Shown piece by piece: positions 47,675 to 58,064 of a stretch of DNA of 64,000 nt. The DNA comes from Paenibacillus taichungensis. Lineage in GTDB: Bacteria > Bacillota > Bacilli > Paenibacillales > Paenibacillaceae. The DNA lies in NCBI RefSeq assembly GCF_003287275.1, contig NZ_QEVW01000008.1, forward strand, positions 1-64,000. The letters are read 5' to 3'. The notes beneath the pieces are model-generated. The model ran no database searches. It was not told the origin of the DNA and saw only the letters and a list, made by a program, of their open reading frames with translations. The position numbers and the translations under genes were made by a program. Each line of letters starts with the position of its first letter. Position 1 is the stretch's first letter.

Positions 47675-50305
47675 ATGAAAGCCAGTGAAATCCGGTCCAA
47701 ATGGATAGAATTTTTTGCAAGTAAAGGTCACAAAATCGAGCCAAGCGCATCGCTTGTACCTCATAATGATCCATCCCTTCTGTGGATCAATGCGGGTATG
47801 GCACCGTTGAAACCGTATTTTGACGGTCGGGAGAAACCGGAGAACCCGCGTCTCGCCAACTCCCAAAAATGTATTCGTACAAACGATATTGAAAATGTCG
47901 GTAAAACTCGCCGTCACCATACGTTCTTCGAAATGCTCGGTAACTTCTCCATCGGAGACTATTTCAAGGAAGAGACGATTACTTGGGCATGGGAATTTCT
48001 CACAAGCAAAGAATGGATCGGTTTCGATCCGGAACGTCTCTCCGTAACGGTATACCCTGAAGACGAAGAGGCCTTCAAACTGTGGAACGAAAAAGTAGGC
48101 TTGCCTGCTGAGCGTATCATCAAACTGGATGAAAACTTCTGGGATATCGGTGAAGGCCCTTGTGGACCATGTACCGAAATTTTCTATGATCGCGGCGAAG
48201 CTTATGGCAACGATATGAATGATCCCGAGATGTATCCAGGTGGGGAAAATGAACGTTACCTGGAAGTATGGAATCTGGTATTCTCCCAGTTCAATCACAA
48301 CAAGGACGGCAGCTACACACCGCTTCCGAACAAAAATATTGATACAGGTGCAGGTCTGGAGCGTTTTGCATCCATTCTGCAAAATGTGGATTCCAACTTT
48401 GACACAGATCTGTTCCAACCGATGATTCAAAGAACAGCGGCTCTTGCCGGTGTGAAATATAATGACAGCGTAGAAATTGACGTTGCACTGAAAGTTATTG
48501 CCGACCACATTCGGACCGTTGCCTTTGCTGTAGGTGATGGCGTACTGCCAAGCAATGAAGGTCGCGGATATGTCATTCGCCGTTTGCTCCGTCGTGCTGT
48601 ACGTTACGGAAAAGTATTGGGACTCGACCGTCCATTCCTGTATGAACTGACAACGACTGTTGGTGAAGTGATGGGGATGTACTATCCGGAAGTCGTGGAC
48701 AAACAGGAGTTTATCGCTAAAGTGATCAAAACCGAGGAAGAGCGTTTCCACGAAACACTCACAGATGGTCTGGCTATTCTGGCTGATATCAGCGGCACAG
48801 CCAAGTCCGAAGGACGTACGGTTATTAGCGGGCCTGAAGCGTTCAAACTGTATGATACGTACGGTTTCCCGTTTGACCTGACAGAAGATTATGCAGCAGA
48901 GCATGGTCTGACAGTAGATCGTGAAGGTTTTGATGCTTCCATGCAGAAGCAGCGTGAGCTTGGTCGTGCAGGACGTCAGGAAAACGAGAGCATGAAGGTT
49001 CAAGGCGGACCACTTGCTGATCTTGCGGTTAAAAGCGAGTTTGTTGGTTATAATGACCTGTTGACGGAAGCAAAAGTGGTAGCCATCGTTGCTGGTGACG
49101 CACTGGTAGACTCCGTAAGCGAAGGACAGACATGTCAGGTCATCCTTGACAAGACTCCGTTCTATGCGGAAAGTGGCGGACAAGTGAGTGACCAGGGCTT
49201 GCTGCGCGGAGCAAGTGTAACAGCAAAAGTGCAAGGCCTGTTCAAAGCTCCGCTGGGACAACACGTACATCTGGTGAGTGTAGAGTCCGGTGAACTGCGT
49301 GTAGGTGATGTGATTAAAGCTGAAGTGGATGCGTCCAAACGCGGCGATATTATCAAAAACCATACCGCAACCCATTTGCTGCACAAAGCGCTCAAAGATG
49401 TGCTCGGAACACATGTAAATCAGGCAGGATCACTTGTAGAGCCTCAGCGTCTGCGCTTTGACTTCTCGCACTTCGGCAGCATTACACCGGAAGAATTAAC
49501 AGAGATCGAGCGTCAGGTGAACGAGCAGATCTGGAATCGCCTGAACGTAAACATAGAACTGAAAGCTATTGATGAAGCCAAAGAAATGGGCGCAATGGCA
49601 TTGTTCGGTGAAAAATACGGCGATATCGTACGTGTGGTACAAGTCGGAGATTATAGTTTGGAACTTTGTGGCGGCTGTCACGTAAATAATACATCAGAGA
49701 TCGGTATCTTCAAGCTGGTGAGCGAGAGCGGTATCGGCTCCGGCGTACGTCGGATCGAAGCTGTGACTGGCCGTGGCGCGTATCTGTATGTAGAAAGTCA
49801 GCTTGAATTGCTCAAACAATCCGCAACCCTGCTCAAAGCAAATGTGACGGATGTGCCTAAACGCATTGAAGGACTGAATCAGCAATTGAAAGAAGCTGCC
49901 AGAGAGACTGAATCACTTCAAAGCAAACTGAGTGCCATGGAAGCAGGCGCATTAACAGATCAAGTGGTACAAGCAGGAAACACACAATTGCTTGCAGCTC
50001 GTGTCGATGCTCCGAATATGGATGCACTGCGTACAGTGGCTGATGAATTAAAAGTAAAACTGCCTGATGCAGTACTCGTACTGGGTGCTCCCTCTGATGG
50101 CAAAGTGAATTTCGTTGTAGCTGTCCCTGCTGAACAGGTAAAACAAGGGCTGCATGCAGGTAAAATCGTCAAAGAAGTTGCGGCAGTATGCGGCGGCGGA
50201 GGTGGCGGACGTCCTGATATGGCGCAAGCCGGAGGCAAGGATGCAAGCAAGCTGGATGAAGCGTTGAAACTGGCTGTTTCGCTAGTTAGCGGGCATATTG
50301 CATAA
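47675..50305 (+). CDS. alaS: Alanyl-tRNA synthetase
   Basis: The 876-residue protein has the class II catalytic domain ([14 protein letters not shown], motif 2 and 3 in residues 1-240), the tRNA-recognition helical domain (about 240-460), the editing domain with zinc-ligand motif HTATH (about 570) and CGGCH (about 670), and the C-Ala dimerisation domain ending in a glycine-rich [15 protein letters not shown] loop. ATG 47675 follows GGGGG. A T-box leader precedes it and a terminator follows. Confidence 0.98.
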   Translation: MKASEIRSKWIEFFASKGHKIEPSASLVPHNDPSLLWINAGMAPLKPYFDGREKPENPRLANSQKCIRTNDIENVGKTRRHHTFFEMLGNFSIGDYFKEETITWAWEFLTSKEWIGFDPERLSVTVYPEDEEAFKLWNEKVGLPAERIIKLDENFWDIGEGPCGPCTEIFYDRGEAYGNDMNDPEMYPGGENERYLEVWNLVFSQFNHNKDGSYTPLPNKNIDTGAGLERFASILQNVDSNFDTDLFQPMIQRTAALAGVKYNDSVEIDVALKVIADHIRTVAFAVGDGVLPSNEGRGYVIRRLLRRAVRYGKVLGLDRPFLYELTTTVGEVMGMYYPEVVDKQEFIAKVIKTEEERFHETLTDGLAILADISGTAKSEGRTVISGPEAFKLYDTYGFPFDLTEDYAAEHGLTVDREGFDASMQKQRELGRAGRQENESMKVQGGPLADLAVKSEFVGYNDLLTEAKVVAIVAGDALVDSVSEGQTCQVILDKTPFYAESGGQVSDQGLLRGASVTAKVQGLFKAPLGQHVHLVSVESGELRVGDVIKAEVDASKRGDIIKNHTATHLLHKALKDVLGTHVNQAGSLVEPQRLRFDFSHFGSITPEELTEIERQVNEQIWNRLNVNIELKAIDEAKEMGAMALFGEKYGDIVRVVQVGDYSLELCGGCHVNNTSEIGIFKLVSESGIGSGVRRIEAVTGRGAYLYVESQLELLKQSATLLKANVTDVPKRIEGLNQQLKEAARETESLQSKLSAMEAGALTDQVVQAGNTQLLAARVDAPNMDALRTVADELKVKLPDAVLVLGAPSDGKVNFVVAVPAEQVKQGLHAGKIVKEVAAVCGGGGGGRPDMAQAGGKDASKLDEALKLAVSLVSGHIA

Positions 50306-50368
50306 AGCGAACAAGTGGCTTTCAAACGCCAAAACTATAGTTCGAACGGTTCTGTTCGTTTATACGGT

Positions 50369-50405
50369 GGTTGGATCGGGATGCTTCTTCCCGTCCAACT
50401 TTTGT
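50369..50405 (+). terminator. Intrinsic terminator after alaS
   Basis: GTTGGA-T-CGGGA pairs with TTCCCG-TCCAAC around TGCTTC, followed by TTTTG. Confidence 0.8.
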
Positions 50406-50582
50406 ACCCGAGAGCGAGTGGAATCGAATGATGCAATATGCTGAAGCCAGTAAAGGACAAGCAAAAAACACAATTGGCTTATCCTTTGTTTACTTGTGGC
50501 AGTCAGAATATGTTATTATATAAGCAGAAATCAATTCGGCAGGACATGGTCCCCATGTTCATGCAGGAGCGAGGTGTCATCA

Positions 50583-50843
50583 ATGGACTCCATGGATAAG
50601 ACGGTTAAATTTAATGTGAAAGCCGACGAGCAGGAAGCATCCTCCAAAGAGATTCTTCTCACGGTATATGATGCACTGGTGGATAAGGAGTATAATCCTA
50701 TTAACCAGATTGTCGGGTATCTGATTTCTGGAGACCCCGCATACATCCCTCGTCACAACAATGCACGCAGTCTGGTCCGTAAAAAAGAGCGTGATGAGCT
50801 GATTGAAGAGCTTGTTCGTTCTTATCTGGCCAATCACCGGTAA
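50583..50843 (+). CDS. ireB: IreB-family regulatory phosphoprotein (UPF0297)
   Basis: The 86-residue protein matches the IreB/YrzL family by [40 protein letters not shown] and [17 protein letters not shown]. In Enterococcus IreB is phosphorylated by the PASTA kinase IreK and modulates cephalosporin resistance; in Bacillus the role is unclear. The phosphorylated threonines there correspond to the N-terminal region here. ATG 50583 has GAGGTG 7 bases upstream. The order alaS-ireB-ruvX-DUF1292-mltG is a conserved Firmicute cluster. Confidence 0.93.
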   Translation: MDSMDKTVKFNVKADEQEASSKEILLTVYDALVDKEYNPINQIVGYLISGDPAYIPRHNNARSLVRKKERDELIEELVRSYLANHR

Positions 50844-50968
50844 TGTACACCGCTTCCGCTGTGATGCAGCTATGCAGGCAGCGGGAAATGAACCGACAGA
50901 AGACAGCCTGAAGCTTGAGAAGGCGAATATTGTTCGACCTGAGCAGGCTTGAGGATGGGAGAGCATGG

Positions 50969-51385
50969 ATGAAAATATTAGGTTTGGACTATGGGGACCG
51001 GAGAATCGGAGTTGCCGCTAGTGACGCCTTCGGTTGGACTGCCCAGGGATTGGAAGTACTTGAACGCCGCCGGGATGAAGGTGAGTTCGCTCGGATTGCG
51101 GAGCTTGTGCGTGAGCATGAGATCGGCGAGATTGTTGTCGGACTTCCCAAAAACATGAACGGCACCGTAGGGCCGCGTGGTGAAATATGCATTGCTTTTG
51201 CCGAACGCCTGCGGGGCGAACTGAATTTACCTGTTCACCTTTGGGATGAACGACTGACAACCATGGCAGCAGAACGAACGTTGCTTGAAGCGGATGTCAG
51301 TCGCAAAAAACGCAAGCAGGTTGTGGACAAAATGGCCGCAAGCTTGATTTTGCAAAATTATTTGGATGCCAATAGTAAAAGGTGA
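50969..51385 (+). CDS. ruvX: RuvX/YqgF, RNase H-fold nuclease for pre-16S rRNA processing
   Basis: YqgF-type proteins have a RuvC/RNase H fold and process the 5' end of 16S rRNA or act as Holliday junction resolvases. The product has 138 residues with the catalytic LGLDYGDRRIG at the start, IVVGLPKNMNGTVGPR, LPVHLWDERLTT and the closing VDKMAASLILQNYLD. ATG 50969 follows GGGAGAG; upstream in-frame codons lack a ribosome-binding site. Confidence 0.94.
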   Translation: MKILGLDYGDRRIGVAASDAFGWTAQGLEVLERRRDEGEFARIAELVREHEIGEIVVGLPKNMNGTVGPRGEICIAFAERLRGELNLPVHLWDERLTTMAAERTLLEADVSRKKRKQVVDKMAASLILQNYLDANSKR

Positions 51386-51397
51386 GGGGGATCAACA

Positions 51398-51697
51398 ATG
51401 GCTGAAGATCAACTGGGTATGGAAGAAGAATCGGAGATTATTTACATTGCGGATGACGAGGGTAATGAAGAGGAATTCGAAGTCATCATGAAATTCGAAG
51501 TGGACGGTTCGGAGGCCAAGTACATGATGGTTGCTCCGGTTGAACCCGAAGATGGAGAGACGGATGTTTATGCATTCCGTTATGAAGAAGAGGGCGACGA
51601 TATTAAACTTTTCGTCATCCAAGATGATGCCGAATGGGATATCGTCGAGGAGACGTTTAATACATTTCTTGCAGAAGATGAAGAGGAAGCGAACTAA
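51398..51697 (+). CDS. DUF1292 protein (YrzB-like), first copy
   Basis: This is an acidic 99-residue protein of the DUF1292 family: EIIYIADDEGNEEEFEVIMKF, YMMVAPVEP, VYAFRYEEEGDDIKLFVIQDDAEWDIVEETFNTF. Function unknown, conserved between ruvX and mltG in Firmicutes. GAGGGGGAT lies before ATG 51398. The next gene starts immediately after its stop. Confidence 0.92.
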   Translation: MAEDQLGMEEESEIIYIADDEGNEEEFEVIMKFEVDGSEAKYMMVAPVEPEDGETDVYAFRYEEEGDDIKLFVIQDDAEWDIVEETFNTFLAEDEEEAN

Positions 51698-52012
51698 ATG
51701 ACAGAATACAGCCGCGAAGACTTGAAATGGACAGATTCGCTGCGTCTGGCTTTTGGTGCTCACGTTGAGCTGGAAGAAGAGAACGGTAAATCGCATCCGT
51801 ATGACCTGCTGGCCGAGTTTGAAGTGAAGGGCCAACAGTATGCGGTGCTCCGCAGTTCATTACGTCCCTATGACGAAGTTGAACTTCTGCGGGTTTTACC
51901 GGGAAGTGAAGGCCAGATCATGCCGGAATTAGTTACGATTGACGATGATGATGAGTGGGAGAACATCTCTGAACTGTATGATGAGTGTACACTCCCCATT
52001 GACGAAGATTGA
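51698..52012 (+). CDS. DUF1292-like protein, second copy
   Basis: The 104-residue acidic protein has the same plan as its neighbour: FGAHVELEEENGKSHPYDLLAEFEV, YAVLRSSLRPYDEVELLRV, and DDDDEWENISELYDE. The two are probably an old tandem duplication that has diverged strongly. The start ATG follows the preceding TAA directly, with GAGGAAG inside the previous coding end as ribosome-binding site. Function unknown. Confidence 0.85.
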   Translation: MTEYSREDLKWTDSLRLAFGAHVELEEENGKSHPYDLLAEFEVKGQQYAVLRSSLRPYDEVELLRVLPGSEGQIMPELVTIDDDDEWENISELYDECTLPIDED

Positions 52013-52041
52013 TTGATCAGCTTCAAATTGAAGAAACCGGA

Positions 52042-52066
52042 AGGGCGGAGAAGTCCGCTCTTTTTG
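52042..52066 (+). terminator. Terminator between the DUF1292 pair and mltG
   Basis: GGGCGGA, loop GAAG, TCCGCTC, then TTTTT. It lies 26 bases before the mltG start, so mltG may be expressed by read-through or the hairpin may attenuate it. Confidence 0.75.
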
Positions 52067-52091
52067 GTTGTGTAAAGGAGTTGTGTCTTTT

Positions 52092-53132
52092 TTGAAAGGA
52101 AAAGCGATTTTAGTCTTTCTGCTTATCATCGTGGTTGTTGTCGGAGGCGCAGGTGTATATGTCTGGAGCATGATGCGTCCCGTACAAGCATCCACAGAAC
52201 CGATCGTTTTCGAGATCAAGAGCGGGTCAGGAACTTCCAAAATTGCCGACCAGTTGGAGCAGGAAGGTCTAATTCGAAGTGGTTTAGCCTTTAAGGGATA
52301 CCTGAAATGGAAGAAACAAGGATCGAATTTTATGGCAGGTACATATTCCTTAAATCCAGGTGTGTCATACGATGAGATTATTAGTAAACTGAGTAACGGT
52401 GAGGTTGTGCCTGAATCCATGGTCAAGTTTACTATTCCTGAGGGATATACAGTATTGCAAATGGCGGACAAACTATCTGCTGAGGGAATTGTGGATCGTG
52501 AAGAATTTCTCAAGCTTGCGAATGATCCATCTGCTTTTGATATCGACATCATCAAGGACATTCCAGTGGATGAAGAACTGCGATATGTGCTGGAGGGATA
52601 TCTGTTCCCGGAGACGTATGAGCTCAAAGAGGGAAGTTCTACTCAAGAGGTCATGCAGCGAATGCTTGAGGAATTCCAGACCAAAATTGATTCTATCCCT
52701 GATTTGGCATCCAAACTCAAGGAGAGAAATCTGTCTTTGCATGAAGTGTTAACGATCGCATCGCTCGTCGAGAGAGAAGTCGTGGTGGATCAGGAGCGCG
52801 CGCTTGTGGCAGGTGTGATCTATAATCGGATCAAGCAGGATATGAAACTGGAGATCGACGCGACAGTACAGTATTTACTGGATAAGCCGAAGGCCAGACT
52901 GCTTTTCAAGGATCTGAAGGTACAGAGTCCCTATAATACGTATCTGAACAAAGGGCTGCCACCAGGACCGATTGCAAGTCCAAGTCTGGCATCCATTGAG
53001 GCAGCGTTGGAACCGGAAGCTTCGGATTACCTGTTCTATGTGACCAAGAAGGATGGTACATTCGGACATTTGTTTGCCAAAACGTATAAGGAACATCAGC
53101 AAAATATAGCCAAAAGTAAGGCTGCGCAATAA
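52092..53132 (+). CDS. mltG: MltG, endolytic peptidoglycan transglycosylase
   Basis: MltG (YceG-like) cuts nascent glycan strands and sets their length. The product has about 346 residues with one N-terminal membrane anchor (KAILVFLLIIVVVVGGAGVYVW), a LysM-like region (about 50-110), and the catalytic YceG domain with IASLVEREVVVDQERALVAGVIYNRI, whose glutamate is catalytic, plus SPYNTY and GLPPGPIASPS. The start is uncertain: TTG 52092 is 11 bases after AAAGGAG, while GTG 52083 is only 2 bases after it. Confidence 0.93.
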   Translation: MKGKAILVFLLIIVVVVGGAGVYVWSMMRPVQASTEPIVFEIKSGSGTSKIADQLEQEGLIRSGLAFKGYLKWKKQGSNFMAGTYSLNPGVSYDEIISKLSNGEVVPESMVKFTIPEGYTVLQMADKLSAEGIVDREEFLKLANDPSAFDIDIIKDIPVDEELRYVLEGYLFPETYELKEGSSTQEVMQRMLEEFQTKIDSIPDLASKLKERNLSLHEVLTIASLVEREVVVDQERALVAGVIYNRIKQDMKLEIDATVQYLLDKPKARLLFKDLKVQSPYNTYLNKGLPPGPIASPSLASIEAALEPEASDYLFYVTKKDGTFGHLFAKTYKEHQQNIAKSKAAQ

Positions 53133-53147
53133 GCGGAGGGGATGTAT

Positions 53148-54077
53148 ATGAGTACGAAACATGAACTGCTCGTTACGGCGGCAAATGTGAAAGAGGCAGA
53201 GGTGCTGCTCCAAGCAGGAGCAGATGCTTTGTTAATTGGGGATGATCGCTTCGGCATGCGTCTTCCTGGCAGCTTCAGTGTGGAAGAAACAGCAGAAGTC
53301 GTTGCCGTTGCAGCGAAACATCAGGCTCGTGTATACGTGTCTATGAACAATCTGATGTCCAATGAGTTGCTAAAGGAATTACCTGAATATGTTCAAGCAC
53401 TGGGTAAAATCGGTATTCAGGGGGTGGAGTTCAACGACCCATCTGTGCTCGCCGCTATTAAGGAGCATGCTCCTCATATCCAGCTGCACTGGAACGCTGA
53501 GATGACATCGACCAACTATGCAACAGCCAACTACTGGGGAACCAAAGGGGCGAGTCGTGTTGTGCTTGCTCGGGAATTGAATATGGACGAGCTGACAGAA
53601 ATGGTTCCATTTTTGAAGGTGGAAGCTCAGGTACAGGTTCATGGCATGACGAACATTTATCATTCCAAACGGAGTCTGGTGCAAAGTTATATGTCCCATC
53701 AAGGGCGTCCTGTAGAAGGGCATTTGGGTAAAGAACGTGGTTTATTTCTGATTGAGGCTGAACGCCGGGATGAGAAGTTTCCGATCTATGAAGATGTGAA
53801 CGGAACTCATATCATGAGTTCGGAGGATATCTGTATTCTCGAAGATCTTCATCTGTTGATGGAGGCCGGGGTACACAGCTTTAAAATTGAGGGTATGTTA
53901 AAACCACTTGCGTATAACGAAGCTGTTGTACGTGCATACCGTATAGCTCTGGACAGTTATGCGGCTGATGCCGATGCTTATGCATTTTGTGAGGAATGGC
54001 TGGACGAGGTTCGTCAATTGCAGGACCCTGAACGGGAATTGTCGTTTGGATTTTTCTATAAAGAACAGGTGTATTAA
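53148..54077 (+). CDS. trhP1: TrhP1-like tRNA hydroxylation protein (peptidase U32 family)
   Basis: The 309-residue protein is of the U32 family and matches B. subtilis YrrN/TrhP1 by position and pattern (VTAANVKEAEVLLQAGADALLIG, MNNLMSNELLKELPEYV, HWNAEMTSTNYATANYW, VHSFKIEGMLKP). TrhP proteins, with prephenate, hydroxylate U34 of tRNAs to 5-hydroxyuridine; they are not proven proteases. ATG 53148 follows GGAGGGG. It is followed by trhP2 after 17 bases. The methyltransferase gene trmR, which lies between mltG and trhP1 in B. subtilis, is missing here. Confidence 0.85.
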   Translation: MSTKHELLVTAANVKEAEVLLQAGADALLIGDDRFGMRLPGSFSVEETAEVVAVAAKHQARVYVSMNNLMSNELLKELPEYVQALGKIGIQGVEFNDPSVLAAIKEHAPHIQLHWNAEMTSTNYATANYWGTKGASRVVLARELNMDELTEMVPFLKVEAQVQVHGMTNIYHSKRSLVQSYMSHQGRPVEGHLGKERGLFLIEAERRDEKFPIYEDVNGTHIMSSEDICILEDLHLLMEAGVHSFKIEGMLKPLAYNEAVVRAYRIALDSYAADADAYAFCEEWLDEVRQLQDPERELSFGFFYKEQVY

Positions 54078-54094
54078 TAGACGAGGTGAACAAC

Positions 54095-55423
54095 ATGGAA
54101 ACAGTGGCGGTACAGCGGAAGTTCTCGGGTAAACGTAACCGTCTGGACAAACCGGAGTTGCTTGCTCCGGCGGGCAATCTGGAAAAACTGAAATTTGCAA
54201 TCCATTATGGTGCAGATGCTGTGTATATCGGTGGACAGGCATACGGATTGCGCTCCAACGCGGATAACTTTACCTTTGAAGAAATGCGTGAAGGTGTGGA
54301 ATTTGCCAAAAAATATGGAGCCAAAGTTTTCGTGGCAACCAATATTTATGCGCATAATGAAGATATCGAAGGTATTCAAGCGTATTTGCAAAACTTGTAT
54401 GATGCAGGAATTGCAGCTATTATCGTAGCAGATCCAGCAATTATTGAAGTGGCTCAGCGTGCAGTACCGGGTCTGGAAGTGCATTTGAGTACACAACAAT
54501 CCACTCTGAACTGGCAAGCTGTGAAGTTTTGGAAGGATGAAGGCCTTCCGCGCGTCGTTCTTGGACGTGAGACAAGCTTTGAAGAAATTGAAGAAATCAA
54601 GGCCAATGTGGATATCGAGATTGAAGCCTTTATTCATGGAGCGATGTGCTCGTCCTATTCCGGACGTTGTGTGTTGTCCAACCATTTTACGGATCGTGAC
54701 TCCAACCGGGGTGGCTGCTGCCAATCCTGCCGCTGGAAGTATGATCTGTTTGAAGATGCCCGGGAAGATACCGTGTGGGTCAGCGAAGAAGAAATGCAAA
54801 TGCAGGCACCTGCACCATTCAAATTGGGAGAGAACCAGCTGCCCCTATTCCAGGAGCAGGACAATTCTTTTTCCATGGGTTCGAAGGATCTGTGCATGAT
54901 TGGGCATATTCCTGAGCTGATTGATGTTGGTGTGGATAGCTTCAAAATCGAAGGCCGCATGAAGTCGATTCACTATGTGGCTACTGTGGTTAACGTATAT
55001 CGTCAGGCTATCGATTCTTATATGGCTGACCCGGAGAACTATGTATTGAAGCCTGAGTGGGTAGAGGAAATGAACAAGGCAGCGAATCGTCCACTGAATA
55101 CCGGATTTTTCTATGATACACCGGATCATGAGGATCACATCTATGAACCGGAAGAAAAAGCGGTACCTTTCGACTTTGCCGGATTGGTTATGGACTATGA
55201 TGCGGCTACAGGAATGGCGACCATTCAACAGCGCAATCATTTCAAACCTGGACAGGAGATCGAATTTTTCGGTCCAGGAGGCCACTTTTTCAAACAGGTG
55301 GTTGGGGAATTACAGGATGAAGAAGGCAACGTAATCGATGCAGCCCGTCACCCGTTACAGCGTGTAAAAATGAAGGTGGATCAACCTGTTTCCTACTTTG
55401 ATATGATGAGAAAAAAGAAGTAG
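54095..55423 (+). CDS. trhP2: TrhP2-like tRNA hydroxylation protein (peptidase U32 family)
   Basis: The 442-residue protein is the longer U32 partner (YrrO/TrhP2). It has KPELLAPAGNLEKLKFAIHYG, YIGGQAYGLRSNADNF, VHLSTQQST and the cysteine cluster HGAMCSSYSGRC ... NRGGCCQSCRW, which in RlhA/TrhP proteins holds an iron-sulfur cluster. The C-terminal part carries a small beta domain (about 360-420). ATG 54095 follows GAGGTGA. It is thought to act with TrhP1 in making 5-hydroxyuridine at tRNA position 34. Confidence 0.88.
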   Translation: METVAVQRKFSGKRNRLDKPELLAPAGNLEKLKFAIHYGADAVYIGGQAYGLRSNADNFTFEEMREGVEFAKKYGAKVFVATNIYAHNEDIEGIQAYLQNLYDAGIAAIIVADPAIIEVAQRAVPGLEVHLSTQQSTLNWQAVKFWKDEGLPRVVLGRETSFEEIEEIKANVDIEIEAFIHGAMCSSYSGRCVLSNHFTDRDSNRGGCCQSCRWKYDLFEDAREDTVWVSEEEMQMQAPAPFKLGENQLPLFQEQDNSFSMGSKDLCMIGHIPELIDVGVDSFKIEGRMKSIHYVATVVNVYRQAIDSYMADPENYVLKPEWVEEMNKAANRPLNTGFFYDTPDHEDHIYEPEEKAVPFDFAGLVMDYDAATGMATIQQRNHFKPGQEIEFFGPGGHFFKQVVGELQDEEGNVIDAARHPLQRVKMKVDQPVSYFDMMRKKK

Positions 55424-55495
55424 GTTCAAATGCCTAGTTTTTAACAAAATAATGTTATGTTTTAACAATATAGTGTTATAAAATTTACAAATTCG

Positions 55496-55532
55496 ACCTC
55501 CGTATATCGGTATATGGGGGTCTTTTTTTTAT
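55496..55532 (+). terminator. Intrinsic terminator after trhP2
   Basis: GACC-CC-TATA pairs with TATA-GG-GGTC around TCGG with small bulges, followed by eight T. Confidence 0.85.
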
Positions 55533-55658
55533 AGAAAAATAGGAAAAAAGTTGTAATAAATTTCGAGAAAACGAAAGGGGAAAGGAGAAAGCTGTCGAAT
55601 ACTACATATTTATAGGGGAGAGAAAGAAAAATCCAACAAGTAAATTACTGGCAGGTGA

Positions 55659-57941
55659 ATGGGATTGGTTCAAAAGAAGCAGAAGGACAGTGGGGAAGAG
55701 TTGACAATACCCGAGAAGGTTAAGCCCGAGAAGGTTCAGAAAGTGAAGAAAGAAAAAGGTGTTAAAAGTAAGACAGGGGATACCTCAGGCAAAAAGTCTT
55801 TTACATTGGGCTCAGGTAAGCTGAAGTCGGGGTGGAACAAGACCAAAAACCAGTTGAAGAATCAAAACTGGAAAGATGTTGGGGGAACAACGTTTACGCA
55901 GATTAAGAAGGCTAATCCCGTTAAATCGGTAGGCGTTAAGCTGTTTTTGGTCTTTTTCGTAGGAATCATGTTTTTTGTCATTGGTCTAGGTCTATTATCC
56001 TATGCAAAAGCCAAAGATACGATTGAGAAGAATGCATCCCGATCAAATCAGGAAACCATTGAACAAACCAAACAAAAAATGGACATTATCCTGGAACGGT
56101 TCGTAGATACATCCACACAAATTTTCTTCGATCCGGAAATGCAGTCCTTGCTTCAGAAGATGTCTGATAAGAATTTGTCGGCATATGATACGTTTGTGAA
56201 TTCAAGCTCCATCAACAAACAATTATCGAATATTGCTTTTACGAATAAATCTATGGAAGCGATTTATCTTGTGCCTACAGACGAAACAAGGTCTACCATG
56301 GGCACAGGTAACAGCAGTTCTTCCATGGGCGACATCCGGAATGAGAGCTGGTACGACGAGTTGGTACAAGCAGGTGGATATCGCTGGCTTCCAACGGAAG
56401 TCAAAGAGGATGGCAGCACACCAACGTTCCGAATTGCCCGTTCAATGAAGAATCTGCAAGGGACAACCCAGTCCTATGTGTTAATCATTGAATTGAAATT
56501 GGAGGTTCTGGAGCAGCAATTGAAATCACTTGACTTGGGTGAAGGCGCAGTCCTCCAGCTCATTGCTCCGGACAACAAGGTAGTAGCTTCAACGATTGCT
56601 GATCGTACAGGGAAAGATACGGATTTGGCTTTTATAAAAGATTTGAAAGAAAAATCCGGCAGCACGAATACGGAGTATACAATGGATGGAAATTCAACCA
56701 ACATGCTGGCATCATACAGCACCATGGATACATCCGATTGGAAACTGATCGGGATGGTTCCAACTTCGATCCTGGTTAAAGATGCCAAGGGTATTCTTAC
56801 ACTGACTTTGTGGATGGCATTGATTGATGCCGTTATTGCGATACTGATCGGTATTTGGATGGTTCGCATGATTGCCCGCCCAATGGGCAAATTGAAAGAT
56901 CTGATGCAAGAAGGTGCAAAAGGGAATCTCAAGGTGCGTACACCTTATAGCTCCCAGGATGAAATTGGTCAATTATCGGCTGCATTCAACCTGATGATGG
57001 AGCAAATTACGAAACTTGTGGAGCAAACCAACCGTTCCGCACAGGAAGTATTGGATACCGCTTCTGAGCTGAGCAGCGCATCCAAGAAAACAGCAGTCTC
57101 CGCTTCAGAGATTGCCGTAGCCACTGAAGAAATTGCAGGTGGAGCAAGCAGTCTGGCAACAGAAGCGGAGCGTGGAAACGAATTGACCGACAATATCTCC
57201 CGTCAGATGGAGAGTGTGGTCGCCGCGAATGAACAAATGGGTGATTCAGCCCGTCATGTAGAGAAATCCAGTCAAACAGGTACACAGCATTTGAACCAGT
57301 TGATGACCAAAACGCAGAAGACAGAAGAAATGATTGGTGCGTTGGTAAATAAGGTAGATTCCTTGAAAGAGAGCACGTCCTCTGTTCTGAAGGTGCTTGA
57401 CGTCATGCAGAATATTACCAAACAAACAAATATTCTCTCCTTGAATGCAACAATTGAAGCCGCTCGTGCCGGTACAGCTGGACGCGGATTCATGGTGGTA
57501 GCAAATGAGGTTCGTCAGTTGGCTGAACAATCCAGACAGTCCATTGATATGGTGGGCGACATTACTGACAAGATTATGACCGAAATGAATGAGACGGTGG
57601 ATCAATTGTCTGCAGCTTATCCATTATTTAAGGAACAGATGGATGCCGTAAAAGATACCAATGTAATATTTGCTTCAGTACAGCAACAAATGGGTGCTTT
57701 TGTTGAGAGTCTGAGCATGGTCACCGGCTCAATCGGAGATTTGAATCAATCTCAAGGTACGTTGTCCGAAGCGATGAGTAATGTCAGCGCAGTAGCTGAA
57801 CAATCTTCTGCAACGTCCCAGGAAGTTGCCTCCTTGAGTAGTGAACAACAAAATATCAGTAACCAACTGGTGAATTTGTCTGCAAAACTGGAGAATGTGT
57901 CCACAGAATTGAAAGATACATTGTCTCGCTTTACAGTCTAA
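55659..57941 (+). CDS. Methyl-accepting chemotaxis protein with basic N-terminal extension
   Basis: The 760-residue receptor has a long lysine-rich cytoplasmic N-terminus (residues 1-90), membrane helix 1 (about 91-116), an extracellular Cache-like sensor (about 117-375), membrane helix 2 (about 377-403), HAMP (about 404-456) and the signalling hairpin whose tip reads [33 protein letters not shown] (given here by its span, about residues 588-620). The MCP ends with a coiled coil [20 protein letters not shown]. Most MCPs have only a few residues before helix 1, so the 90-residue extension is unusual. The start is ATG 55659 or TTG 55665, the latter better spaced from AGGTGA. Ligand unknown. Confidence 0.9.
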   Translation: MGLVQKKQKDSGEELTIPEKVKPEKVQKVKKEKGVKSKTGDTSGKKSFTLGSGKLKSGWNKTKNQLKNQNWKDVGGTTFTQIKKANPVKSVGVKLFLVFFVGIMFFVIGLGLLSYAKAKDTIEKNASRSNQETIEQTKQKMDIILERFVDTSTQIFFDPEMQSLLQKMSDKNLSAYDTFVNSSSINKQLSNIAFTNKSMEAIYLVPTDETRSTMGTGNSSSSMGDIRNESWYDELVQAGGYRWLPTEVKEDGSTPTFRIARSMKNLQGTTQSYVLIIELKLEVLEQQLKSLDLGEGAVLQLIAPDNKVVASTIADRTGKDTDLAFIKDLKEKSGSTNTEYTMDGNSTNMLASYSTMDTSDWKLIGMVPTSILVKDAKGILTLTLWMALIDAVIAILIGIWMVRMIARPMGKLKDLMQEGAKGNLKVRTPYSSQDEIGQLSAAFNLMMEQITKLVEQTNRSAQEVLDTASELSSASKKTAVSASEIAVATEEIAGGASSLATEAERGNELTDNISRQMESVVAANEQMGDSARHVEKSSQTGTQHLNQLMTKTQKTEEMIGALVNKVDSLKESTSSVLKVLDVMQNITKQTNILSLNATIEAARAGTAGRGFMVVANEVRQLAEQSRQSIDMVGDITDKIMTEMNETVDQLSAAYPLFKEQMDAVKDTNVIFASVQQQMGAFVESLSMVTGSIGDLNQSQGTLSEAMSNVSAVAEQSSATSQEVASLSSEQQNISNQLVNLSAKLENVSTELKDTLSRFTV

Positions 57942-57967
57942 TTCGAACCTGTTTGCTTCAATTGAGA

Positions 57968-57998
57968 AGCCTGTCCCTAATATGGGACAGGTTTTCTT
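57968..57998 (+). terminator. Intrinsic terminator after the chemotaxis receptor gene
   Basis: GCCTGTCCC, loop TAATAT, GGGACAGGT, then TTTCTT. Confidence 0.85.
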
Positions 57999-58064
57999 GT
58001 TGTTACCGAATAATTCCATTCCGAATGAAGAATACTATGCCAAAACGCTGAACGGGGTGTCCTG

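Noticed and set aside
47651..49414. 587-codon minus-strand open frame
   Set aside because: Antisense to alaS; a product of codon bias in the true gene.
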